From Bacillus timonensis (lineage in GTDB: Bacteria > Bacillota > Bacilli > Bacillales > Bacillaceae_L): 64,000 nt of DNA. A program made the translations under genes and the position numbers. The stretch lies in the NCBI RefSeq assembly GCF_004799755.1, contig NZ_SLUB01000006.1, forward strand, positions 1 to 64,000, in the 5' to 3' direction. Under the pieces are notes generated by a model. The model made no database searches and was not told the origin of the DNA. It saw only the letters and a list, made by a program, of their open reading frames with translations. Shown here in pieces: positions 37,287 to 51,003 of the stretch. Every line of letters starts with the position of its first letter. Within the stretch, counting starts at the first letter, position 1.

Positions 37287-38234
37287 TTAAGGATGAGAAA
37301 CAATCATTTCTAAGTCTCCTTTTAGCTCAAACCTCCCCAATCCAGCTGGCAAGATAAAATGTTTGCCTTTTTCAATCGGAAAGCTTCCTTCTTCTGTTAC
37401 AATTTCACCTGTACCATTCAAAACACTGCAAATTAAAAAAGGCTTGTCCTGTTGGAAAGATGCAGAGTCTTCTATTTTCCATTTGTAAACAGAGAAGTAC
37501 TGTTCCTCCACGAAAGTCGTGATTGTAGCACCTTGGATTTTCTCGATGCTAGGCTTAACTGTGATATCTTCATGTGGAATAGTCGTTACATCGATTGACT
37601 TTTGAATATGCAATTCTCGCTTATTCCCATTTTGATCGACACGATCATAGTCATACACACGGTAAGTTGTATCAGAGCTTTGCTGTGTTTCTAGGATAAG
37701 CACACCTGAACAAAGGGCGTGGATCGTTCCACTAGGGACATAAAAGAAGTCACCAGGTTTCACCTTTACACGACTTAGTAACTGGTTCCATTCTCCATTC
37801 TCAATCATTTCTATAAATTGCTCTTTCGTTTGAGCTGTATGACCATAGATGATTTCTGCATCATCCTTACAATCGATTACATACCAGCATTCAGTTTTAC
37901 CCAGTTCACCATTTTCATTTTTGTTCGCGTACTCATCATTCGGATGAACTTGAATGGATAAATCATTATTGGCATCAAGAATTTTGGTAAGGAGCGGAAA
38001 AACATCCCCCTCCAAATCTCCGAATAGCTCGCGATGCTCTTTCCAAAGTTCACCAAGGCTTTTTCCTTCGTATTTACCCTGGCTTACTATACTTTGACCA
38101 TTTGCATGAGCGGATACAGCCCAGCATTCACCTGTTAAGTCAGATTCGATTGGATATCCGAATTCGGTACGTAACTTGGTTCCTCCCCAAATACGCTCTT
38201 GAAATAGTGGTGTTAAGAAAATTGGTTGTTTCAT
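37287..38234 (-). CDS. manA: Mannose-6-phosphate isomerase, second copy
   Basis: A 315-residue class I enzyme nearly identical in layout to the one at 24220, with the same zinc motifs (LSIQVHPNDEYA, GKTECWYVID, PSGTIHALCSG). By eye about 35 of 315 residues differ, scattered along the protein and mostly conservative. The ATG follows AAAGGAAGTG. The upstream sequences differ, so the copy came with its own control region. It is followed by the acyltransferase gene, suggesting use of mannose-6-P for a polysaccharide or amino sugar as well as catabolism. Confidence 0.95.
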   Translation of the reverse strand: MKQPIFLTPLFQERIWGGTKLRTEFGYPIESDLTGECWAVSAHANGQSIVSQGKYEGKSLGELWKEHRELFGDLEGDVFPLLTKILDANNDLSIQVHPNDEYANKNENGELGKTECWYVIDCKDDAEIIYGHTAQTKEQFIEMIENGEWNQLLSRVKVKPGDFFYVPSGTIHALCSGVLILETQQSSDTTYRVYDYDRVDQNGNKRELHIQKSIDVTTIPHEDITVKPSIEKIQGATITTFVEEQYFSVYKWKIEDSASFQQDKPFLICSVLNGTGEIVTEEGSFPIEKGKHFILPAGLGRFELKGDLEMIVSHP

Positions 38235-38540
38235 AAGTTGCACTTCCTTTATCAAATACATTTCTTATTTAGATGATGAAAAAAGCAATCTGGTCTTCCC
38301 TCATGCTTCCATCACATTATTCCTAGTATATACTGCCTATATCATCGAAGTAAAACTTCGCATTAGTTTAAGCTTGCGAAGAAATCAAACTTACGTCTTT
38401 TCTCCTAACTTACCTCTACTACTTCAACTCTACTCGAGAAACGACTTTTGATATTTTTTTATAATTCATCTTTTAAAAACTGCCCCCCGCTCATATCCCC
38501 TGTTATCATCTAATTCTCTGGGACAAGTTATCATGAACGT
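38235..38540. other. Non-coding stretch before the IS110 element
   Basis: No plausible frame. It should hold the promoter of the second manA on the minus strand; no clear -35/-10 pair stands out. A GGGACA motif near 38519 marks the approach to the IS. Confidence 0.35.
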
Positions 38541-38643
38541 AACTAGCTCCTTACTCGTAATCCCGTAGGTTAATTTGGTTAGACTGTTTAACAGTGATTA
38601 AAAATCAGACCAAATTAGAGCTACAATATGAAAGGAGCTAGTT
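38541..38643 (+). promoter_or_regulatory. IS110 leader hairpin that can hide the ribosome binding site
   Basis: AACTAGCTCCTT (38541-38552) pairs with AAGGAGCTAGTT (38632-38643), enclosing a second stem TAATTTGGTT/GACCAAATTA. The right arm contains AAGGAG of the transposase. Transcripts entering from outside would mask translation, a known way for insertion sequences to limit transposase. Confidence 0.6.
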
Positions 38644-38647
38644 ATAT

Positions 38648-39740
38648 ATGAAGGATACCATAAAATACGTAGGAAAAAATTGCTGTTGCCATTGCTGAGG
38701 AAGGAAAGAAGAGAAGCACCAAGATATTATGGAATGATTCCTCATACCTTAGAAGCTATTAGAAAGTTAGTTGAAAAATTAGGAGATCAGCAACATTTAA
38801 AAGTATGTTATGAAGCCGGTCCAACAGGTTATCCATTGTACCGTTTCTTCATAAGTTTAGGAATTGAGTGTTTTGTAATTGCACCTTCTTTAATTCCTTC
38901 TAAACCGGGAGAAAGGATCAAAACAGACCGAAGGGATGCATTAGACTTGCCTAATTATTCCGTGCTGGTGAATTGACATCAATTTATGTACCAACTGAAG
39001 ATGATGAAGCTCTTCGAGATTTAGTTAGAGCACGTGAAGATGCAAAAGAGGATGAGTTGAGGGCAAAACGCCGATTAACCAAGTTTTTATTAAGACATGA
39101 TATAAAACCACCTGTCGGTGTTCGAAAATGGACCCATAAGTATCGGGAATGGCTAAATACATTAAAATTTACTCGTTCTCCATCTAGCGTTGTTTTCCAG
39201 GAATATTACCATCAACTTCAAGAAATCATGCAACGAATAAAACGGTTAGAAGAAAAGATACAATTACAAGCAACCAAAGATGTGCACGCACCTGTAATTC
39301 AAGCTCTTCAAACACTTAGAGTTGTGGCAACCATTACAGCTACAAGTCTAGTGGCTGAGATTGGTTCCTTTAGAAAATTTTCCACTCCAAAGCATTTTAT
39401 GTCCTATGTGGGTCTTATTCCTAGTGAATTTTCTAGTGGTGAAAGTCGATTGTCCTTCTTGTCTTCTTTTCAATTCACCTTTTACCGCGGGTTGATATCT
39501 ATAACTCCAAGCAGCTTCTACCAAAAAGACGACGAACGTGCCTATTCCCTGTTTTAGTAATCTTACCTTGATAATAAGCGGAAATATTTCTTATAAAGAC
39601 GATTTTGTGCTTTCCTTGAAATAGTTTGAACAGCTGCAGAGAGGTAAAGAAAGTGGAAAAGCTATAACACTGTGGTAAGGGAATTAGCGTGTATTATCTG
39701 GGCAGTAACTCAAGAGGTAGAAACCAATTCTAACGCTTAA
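38648..39740 (+). pseudogene. Degenerate IS110-family transposase
   Basis: Starts MKDTIKYVG, then a small deletion and frameshifts. The body is recognisable: VCYEAGPTGYPLYRFF, KTDRRDALDL (DEDD-type motif), GELTSIYVPTEDDEALRDLV, VVATITATSLVAEIGSF and MSYVGLIPSEFSSGESR. After GESR the plus strand stops making sense, but the reverse complement of 39449-39570 encodes KTGNRHVRRL and VEAAWSYRYQPAVKGELKRR, and that of 39571-39636 encodes SRKAQNRLYKKYFRLLS. The plus frame then resumes with RGKESGKAIT and VVRELACIIWAVTQEVE. So two neighbouring internal segments are inverted in place. The element is dead. Confidence 0.85.
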
Positions 39741-40240
39741 TTGAATCTTAAACTATTGAAAAAACACTTGAATAAAATAAACGATTTTAAGAGTAGGGCT
39801 CTAAGGCAAAGAATAACACCGGTAAGGATTTTCCACGTGGTCCCTTTTGTGCTATGTCTAAATAGGCTAACGCACGTTTCAAGTTAGTGGAAGATCCTTT
39901 ATACGGAAAGATAAAATGTGAAAACCCACGAATATCAGAGTGCTAACCGTAGCTAGATTTTTGCCTTCGTGCCGTGTTCTTAACTTTTAAAGTAAGGAGG
40001 AATTTAATTCTTAGCTTCAAAGAGTGTCTCATTCTATGGATTACCAGTCAAGAAGAGCACTTGACAGGCAATCCATAGAATGAGAAGTGGTCAGTAAGCT
40101 AAGAAGGGAAATCCCTAGCCATAAAATGTCTCAAACATTTAACACATAAAAGAAAAGAAGCTTTAATACGCTTCTCTTCTTAAGTGCGCCCAAAAAGCGC
40201 AATTATAAAAAGGGATACAGTGAGGTCTTGACAGTTTCGT
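39741..40240. other. IS-flanking non-coding stretch with a long hairpin
   Basis: No convincing gene. It holds the right flank of the IS110 element and, at 40027-40085, a long inverted repeat whose outer arms TCTCATTCTATGGATT and AATCCATAGAATGAGA pair perfectly, with an inner GTCAAG/CTTGAC stem. No T-run follows it. Confidence 0.5.
40151..40181 (-). terminator. Terminator downstream of the GTPase gene
   Basis: On the minus strand AAGAGAAGC pairs with GCTTCTTTT over eight bases, followed by a T-rich tail. It ends the minus-strand GTPase transcript. Confidence 0.6.
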
Positions 40241-41973
<1,733 letters not shown>

Positions 41974-42067
41974 CGTATTTGTCAATAGCTATTGCGAACC
42001 GGTAAAAGAATAAACCCTTAATGAGTCTTCATAGAACCTTTAACACTACCCTTATCCCTATAAATGT

Positions 42068-42103
42068 AGTAAAGAGCCTGAGTCTTCATTCAAGCCCTTT
42101 ACT
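42068..42103 (-). terminator. Hairpin after lacZ
   Basis: AGTAAAGGGC pairs with GCTCTTTACT (one G-U pair) over 16 bases on the minus strand, eight bases beyond the lacZ stop codon. The T-run is weak. Confidence 0.5.
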
Positions 42104-42110
42104 ATCAACA

Positions 42111-45300
<3,190 letters not shown>

Positions 45301-45483
45301 TAAAATCATCCATTCCTCAAGCTTCAAGAAGCTCTCTTAAAACATCTTTGTATTTTGCTTAAAGAAAATGACCAGAAAAGCAGTTGTAATGCTCGGCCAT
45401 ATGCGATGTTAAGGACAAGTTTGAAAATTAAATTTATATAAAAAAGGGTAAGTAATAATTAGAACTTAGAAATGATAATCATC

Positions 45484-47523
45484 TTATGGTTCTAGTACCA
45501 ACACATCATAAGGTTTTAGCGTAATTTTATTAGTTACTCTTTTACCTGATAACGCATCTCTATACTCTTTCTTTAAAAGAATCTCCTGTGGTTGCTCAGA
45601 GTAGTTTAATAAGAATGTGTAATCATTTCCATCTTTGTGTCGGATTGATAATTCTATCTCCTCAGGTAACTCAAATTGATCTTGATAGTTATTTAATCCA
45701 ACCTCATCTATTAATAATGAAGCTAGTTCTAAATTAAAAACTCCACCAAAATAATAACAACTCCCTGATCCAACGTTTCGTCTAACTAAGGCTGGTTTTC
45801 CTTCAAAGTGCGCATGGGTAAACGTGCTTAGTACCTCTACATCTCCATGAGGTTGCAAGACTTCGTTAAAATCAATCGCTTCGATATCATTTGAATCTTT
45901 GAATTTTAATCTAGGTACCTTCTCGAAGGGAGCCACTCTCGTAAACTCCTCAACAGTTACACCTGCTAATTCTGCTAGATAACCTGGGAATGCCTTCATA
46001 TATGTTTGCCCTGTTTCATCCTTATATCCTGAACGACATCCAAAAATAACCTTACCACCTTGTTCTACGTACCTAGTAAATAATTCTGCCTGTTCTTTTG
46101 TCACTATTGCAGCATGAGGATAAACTAGTACCTTGTAATTTTTTAATTCTTCTAAAGTCGTTTCTTGATTTACATAAAGAGCATCTACGGGCACATGTTT
46201 ATATTGGAATGCTTTAAACCATGCATCTTTGCTTTTGGAAATATATGGACCAACCCATTTATCAAATTCACCATCCCATTCATTATCATAACTTGTAATC
46301 AATGCTACCTCTGCTTGATAGGATGAACCTGCAATCTTTTCTGAAATTTGATGAATTTCTTTACTCACCTGCTCGACTTCTTCGACACGCCTGTTTGGAA
46401 GGTTATGATAGTCATTGATTCCATGCCAATAAATTTCTGTTCCTTTTGTAGCCGTTCTCCATCTAAAATACATAACCAAGTCTGCTCCATGAGCAATTGA
46501 TTGATACGTCCACAGTCGAAGTTGGCCTGGCTTAGGCGTAGGCTGTTCTATTCTTGTCACCCATCCACCAGGACCAGATTGCTGTTCAAAAATTGCAAAG
46601 TTTGGTGATATACTCCTAACTACACTTAAATTCCAGCTCCATTTCCTATCGCGTAATGGTTTCTTTGAATTATCCTCAATTACTCGTCCAAAGTTTGGAT
46701 AGGAATCGTATGCAAAGAAATCAAGTAATTCATTTGTCATTTTGTGATTATCTAAATGTTTAAACATTCCGTTTGTTGTAACCCACTTGTTAGGTGCATA
46801 TTCACGCAAAATGTCAGCTTGTAATTTAACATAGGAAATTGCACTATCCGAAATAAATCGTTTTTCATCCAGCATATGATGAGGATTTGGTGAATTAGAT
46901 ACAGTTTTACGAGTTAAGTAGACCTGCTCCCAACTTGTATACGTTTGATTCCAAAATACTGTTCCCCAAGCTTGGTTTAGATTATCCAATGTTTCATACT
47001 TTTCTTTCACCCATTTCCTAAAAGCAATGTGATCCGCTTCCGAATAGAAAACATCAACCTCACAATTTAATTCATTATCAATTTGCCAACCTACGATTCC
47101 CGGATGGTCTCGATAATGTTTTGCCATTTCAGTAACAATAATAGAAGATAATCTTCGGTAGTTTTCGGAGTTGTAATTATAATGACGGCGCGCACCATGC
47201 TGAAATGAAATTCCATCTTGGTCAACATTCAATGTATCAGGATACTTATATGTCAACCAAGCTGGTGGTGTTGCTGTTGGTGTTCCCATGATAACTTCTA
47301 ACCCAAATTCATGAGCCTTGTCTACGGCCTGATCAAATAATTCAAAAGAAAATGTACCTTCTTTAGGCTCAAAAACAGTCCAAGCAAATTCACCCATACG
47401 GACATACGTAATGCCCAATTCCTTCATTCTTCTAAAATCATCTTCCCAAAGTTCCTTTGGCCAATGCTCCGGATAATAACATACCCCTAATTTTAACTTT
47501 TCTTCTTTTATTTTCTTTACCAT
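45484..47523 (-). CDS. Beta-galactosidase, GH42
   Basis: About 679 residues. Cleaves beta-galactosides from galactan-type oligosaccharides. The TIM barrel holds the acid/base Glu in GWQIDNELNCE and nucleophile Glu in FAIFEQQSGPGG; the N-terminal LGVCYYPEHWPKELWEDDF is typical. The trimerisation and C-terminal beta domains follow. I start at MVKKIKEE because AGGAGAG is nine bases before it; a TTG three codons earlier touches that signal. It follows the importer in one operon. Confidence 0.96.
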   Translation of the reverse strand: MVKKIKEEKLKLGVCYYPEHWPKELWEDDFRRMKELGITYVRMGEFAWTVFEPKEGTFSFELFDQAVDKAHEFGLEVIMGTPTATPPAWLTYKYPDTLNVDQDGISFQHGARRHYNYNSENYRRLSSIIVTEMAKHYRDHPGIVGWQIDNELNCEVDVFYSEADHIAFRKWVKEKYETLDNLNQAWGTVFWNQTYTSWEQVYLTRKTVSNSPNPHHMLDEKRFISDSAISYVKLQADILREYAPNKWVTTNGMFKHLDNHKMTNELLDFFAYDSYPNFGRVIEDNSKKPLRDRKWSWNLSVVRSISPNFAIFEQQSGPGGWVTRIEQPTPKPGQLRLWTYQSIAHGADLVMYFRWRTATKGTEIYWHGINDYHNLPNRRVEEVEQVSKEIHQISEKIAGSSYQAEVALITSYDNEWDGEFDKWVGPYISKSKDAWFKAFQYKHVPVDALYVNQETTLEELKNYKVLVYPHAAIVTKEQAELFTRYVEQGGKVIFGCRSGYKDETGQTYMKAFPGYLAELAGVTVEEFTRVAPFEKVPRLKFKDSNDIEAIDFNEVLQPHGDVEVLSTFTHAHFEGKPALVRRNVGSGSCYYFGGVFNLELASLLIDEVGLNNYQDQFELPEEIELSIRHKDGNDYTFLLNYSEQPQEILLKKEYRDALSGKRVTNKITLKPYDVLVLEP

Positions 47524-47578
47524 ACTAATCAACTCTCCTAAATTTATTTTTCATAAAGCGCAACAAGTTCAAATTGTA

Positions 47579-48406
47579 TTATTCCTTTATTGACCCTCCA
47601 AGAATTCCAGATACAAAGTGTTTTTGAAGAAATAGAAACACTACCATGATTGGAATGACCGAAATGGTTGTGCCTAACATTAATTGTCCATAATCAATAG
47701 AATTCAAACCTGCTAGTGTAGATAAGGCAACCGGTAATGTATAATGTTCCTGTGTCGTCATCACAATTAATGGCCACATAAAGTTATTCCATTGGTGTGT
47801 AAATAAGAAGATACCAACAGCCGCTAATGTAGGTTTCATAGTTGGTAAAACAATTTTAAAAAATATAAACAATTCTCCTGCGCCATCAATTCTACCAGCT
47901 TCTAGCAACGAGTCCGGAATCCCCTTCATATTTTGTCTAATCAAGAAAATTGCAAAGGGATAGCAAATTTGAGGTAGTATTACTGCTCGAAATGTGTTTA
48001 TCCAGTCTAACGAACCAAACAACTGAAATAATGGAATGATTGTAGCCTGATATGGAATCATCATTGCAAGTAAGAACGATGCAAAGATTATATTTTTCCC
48101 TTTAAATTTATACTTTGCAAAGGCAAATCCTGCTGCAGAGCAAATAAATAAACTTACAACCACGTAAATAATTGAAATTGCAGAAGAGTTAAATAGAGCT
48201 TTAAGAATATCAATTGATTCGCTTAAATTCTTATAGTTTTCCACTAAATAGTCACCTGGAAGCAATCTGGGCGGAGAAGATAATACATCTCCTGATGGGT
48301 TAGTTGCTCCAACTACCATCCAGTAGAAAGGAGCCAGGGATATTACAACACCTATTAACAAAAACACATGTAAGAAAGTTTTCTGAAGTAGTTTACTATT
48401 CACCAT
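47579..48406 (-). CDS. CUT1 sugar ABC transporter permease (MalG type)
   Basis: A 275-residue permease, six membrane spans, EAA loop LEAGRIDGAGELFIFFKIVLP, C-terminus SGILGGSIKE. Its ATG overlaps the stop of the upstream permease by one base (TAATG). No ATPase gene is in this operon. Confidence 0.95.
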   Translation of the reverse strand: MVNSKLLQKTFLHVFLLIGVVISLAPFYWMVVGATNPSGDVLSSPPRLLPGDYLVENYKNLSESIDILKALFNSSAISIIYVVVSLFICSAAGFAFAKYKFKGKNIIFASFLLAMMIPYQATIIPLFQLFGSLDWINTFRAVILPQICYPFAIFLIRQNMKGIPDSLLEAGRIDGAGELFIFFKIVLPTMKPTLAAVGIFLFTHQWNNFMWPLIVMTTQEHYTLPVALSTLAGLNSIDYGQLMLGTTISVIPIMVVFLFLQKHFVSGILGGSIKE

Positions 48407-49329
48407 TATTCATCCCTCGCCACTTTAAATTGAATCCAAGAAAGAATTGCTATAAATAACACTACTACATATGCTATTGCTGAGGCATATCCAAAATCAA
48501 AATATCCAAATCCTTGATTATATAAATAATAGGTTATTGTTAATGTCGCATTGTTAGGTCCACCGCCTGTTAAGTTATATGGTTCATCAAACAATTGGAA
48601 CGATCCAATTGTTGAAAGTATGAACGTAAATAGTAAAACTGGCTTAAGCTGTGGTATCGTAATATAGAAAAATTTGCGGATAGGACCTGCGCCATCAATA
48701 CTTGCGGCTTCATACAGACTATGAGGTATACTCTGTAAACCCGCTAAAAGAATGACCATATTGTAACCTGCCCATCTCCAGGTTGTAACAAGAATTAATG
48801 ATACTCTCGCCCAAATAGAATCGGTTAACCATGCTACTTTCTCTAATCCAATTGACTGTAGCATGTAATTAATTAATCCATAATCCGTATTTAACAAAAG
48901 TACAAATATAACAGAAGCTGCAACTAATGAGGTAATTGCAGGTGTAAAAAATGCTACCCTATAAAATCCCTTCATCCCGATCAAAGAGGAATTTAAGAAT
49001 ACAGCAAGTACAACCGCGATAAATAACATAATTGGAACCTGAACAAGTAAAATAATAAACGTGTTACCTAATGCTTTATAGAAAAGTGGATCATTAAACA
49101 AACGAATATAGTTCGCAAAACCCGAAAATGTATATTCCCCTTCAACCTTCGTTTGAAAACTAAGTAGAAAGGAAGCAATTATTGGATAAACCGTAAATGC
49201 TAAAAATAGAATTAAAGCTGGTCCAACAAAGAAATATGGTGCAGTTTTAGTTGTTAACACTTGTTTTCTTTTTTTATAAATAAAAGAAGTCTCCTTCTCA
49301 GCTTTAAAAATCTGGTTGGTTTGCAACAT
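48406..49329 (-). CDS. CUT1 sugar ABC transporter permease (MalF type)
   Basis: A 307-residue permease with six membrane spans. EAA loop YEAASIDGAGPIRKFFYITIP. GAGGAGG lies four bases before the ATG. It follows a hairpin after the binding-protein gene. Likely transports galacto-oligosaccharides, from its position beside two beta-galactosidases. Confidence 0.95.
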   Translation of the reverse strand: MLQTNQIFKAEKETSFIYKKRKQVLTTKTAPYFFVGPALILFLAFTVYPIIASFLLSFQTKVEGEYTFSGFANYIRLFNDPLFYKALGNTFIILLVQVPIMLFIAVVLAVFLNSSLIGMKGFYRVAFFTPAITSLVAASVIFVLLLNTDYGLINYMLQSIGLEKVAWLTDSIWARVSLILVTTWRWAGYNMVILLAGLQSIPHSLYEAASIDGAGPIRKFFYITIPQLKPVLLFTFILSTIGSFQLFDEPYNLTGGGPNNATLTITYYLYNQGFGYFDFGYASAIAYVVVLFIAILSWIQFKVARDE

Positions 49330-49344
49330 TCACCCTCCTCAATA

Positions 49345-49385
49345 AAAATAGGGCTGAGCTAGGGATTTTTGGTCAGCCCTATTTT
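49345..49385 (-). terminator. Attenuating terminator between binding protein and permeases
   Basis: AAAATAGGGCTGA pairs perfectly with TCAGCCCTATTTT over a 15-base loop, ending in T on the minus strand. Same logic as the hairpin at 30569. Confidence 0.82.
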
Positions 49386-49396
49386 AGCAGTCTATT

Positions 49397-50707
49397 TTAT
49401 TTTGAAACTTCTAATCCTGTTTGTTGTTGTGCCTGTTTTTCGCCATCCTCTAGCATTTGTTGCGCTGGCTTATCTTCTAATAGGAATGCCTGGAACTCAC
49501 TACTCATTATCGATCTAAGCTCTAACTCAGCAGGTGCATGGTTAATCGCTAAAATTTCTGGTACTGTTTCTGCAAATTTCGTAAAGAATGGTTGGCTATT
49601 AAAATATTCTTGATTTTCCGTAAAGATTGGTTCTTCATAAGCCGCTAACAATGCAGGGAACAGGCCTCTATTTGTTAGTGCTTTAATTTGTGAGTCAACG
49701 TCAGTTGAAGCAAACTCTGCCAGAGCGTAAGCAGCTACTTTATTATCAGATGAACTCGGAATGGCTAGAGCAGATCCGCCATCATTGGCTGCCCTCACCC
49801 CACCTTCTTCTATCGCAGGAAGTTTAAACATATCCCATTTACCTGACAGTTCTGGCATTTGTTCTAACATTGTTCCACTCCACCATACAGCACCTGGCTG
49901 AGTAGCCACTTCACTGTTTTTCATAGCAGATACTTGTCCATCCCAGTTATTTGTATAGATGATTATCCCGGCATCCTTCATTTTTTGTAAAATTTCTGCG
50001 GCCTTTTTCGCTTCAGGAGAGGTAAGATCTAATTTCCCGTCCCCAGTAAAATAATATTTCCCTTGCTGTTGTAGCATGATGCGCAAAAGTCCTTCACTAT
50101 CAGTTCCTAAAAATGCCTTTCCAGTATGTGCAACAACCTTTTTACCCACTTCTATATAATCATCCCATGTTTCGATACTCCTTGGGTCAATACCCACTTC
50201 CTCAAAAATGTCCGTTCGATAAATAACTCCTACCGGACCCAAATCTCTCGGGGCAGCTATAATATTACCTTCACTATCCTTTAAACCTTCGACTTTCGAT
50301 TGCGAAAATTTAGCTTCATGTTGGTCATAACCTAGTGCACTAAGATTTACGAAAGGATCTTTAAATTCATTTGTAAATGAGTGGATACGATTATTTTCCA
50401 CCTGTATTAAATCAGGTAAACCACTTCCACCACTGGATAAACCAGCACTTAGTTTTTGATACACTTGGTCTACACCTAGGTGTTCAACCGTTACATTCAC
50501 ATTTGGATATTTTTTGTTAAACTCTGGTAATACATCTTTCTCTAAATAATTTGCCTCTAATGCCCACGCCCAAACAGTAACATCTCCTTCTATATCCTCG
50601 GGATTTTCGGGGATGGTTAGGTCTTCTGAATTTGACGGTGAACTATTACAACCTCCTAGAAATAAAGAAAAAATAATGACTAAACCAAAAAACCAATAGT
50701 TTTTCAC
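49397..50707 (-). CDS. CUT1 extracellular sugar-binding lipoprotein
   Basis: About 436 residues. Signal sequence with lipobox LGGC, followed by NSSPSNSEDL. The mature part reads VTVWAWALEANYLEKDVLPEF and GLPDLIQVENNRIHSF, typical for oligosaccharide-binding proteins. The start is the second GTG, nine bases after AAGGAG; a GTG two codons earlier is too close to it. First gene of the galactoside operon, divergent from the AraC regulator, with a perfect cre upstream. Confidence 0.94.
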   Translation of the reverse strand: MKNYWFFGLVIIFSLFLGGCNSSPSNSEDLTIPENPEDIEGDVTVWAWALEANYLEKDVLPEFNKKYPNVNVTVEHLGVDQVYQKLSAGLSSGGSGLPDLIQVENNRIHSFTNEFKDPFVNLSALGYDQHEAKFSQSKVEGLKDSEGNIIAAPRDLGPVGVIYRTDIFEEVGIDPRSIETWDDYIEVGKKVVAHTGKAFLGTDSEGLLRIMLQQQGKYYFTGDGKLDLTSPEAKKAAEILQKMKDAGIIIYTNNWDGQVSAMKNSEVATQPGAVWWSGTMLEQMPELSGKWDMFKLPAIEEGGVRAANDGGSALAIPSSSDNKVAAYALAEFASTDVDSQIKALTNRGLFPALLAAYEEPIFTENQEYFNSQPFFTKFAETVPEILAINHAPAELELRSIMSSEFQAFLLEDKPAQQMLEDGEKQAQQQTGLEVSK

Positions 50708-50779
50708 AAGCACACACTCCTTATTTTTTATAATTAAACAATTGAAAAATGTTTAATGACAAAATGAATCAACGCAAAA

Positions 50780-50793
50780 TGATAACGGTTACA
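50780..50793 (-). promoter_or_regulatory. cre (CcpA) site upstream of the galactoside operon
   Basis: Minus strand TGTAACCGTTATCA matches TGNAANCGNTNNCA at every position. It lies 73 bases upstream of the binding-protein start, in the 296-base gap to the divergent regulator. Confidence 0.7.
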
Positions 50794-51003
50794 AATAATT
50801 CAAAAAAATAACTGAATCATTTGTTTGATAGTCTGCCTGTATTATAGAGAAAATAATACAGATATATTGTTTTAATGTAAGATTATTTGAAATTATATAA
50901 TAAATCAGGACGAGATTATGGTATAATTTCCTTAAAATTGGTATTTATTCACTTTTTTTGAAATAGTAAAAATGAAATATTAGGACTATGGAGGTTAAAA
51001 ATC

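Noticed and set aside
40027-40085. Long hairpin as a transcription terminator
   Set aside because: No T-run follows on either strand.
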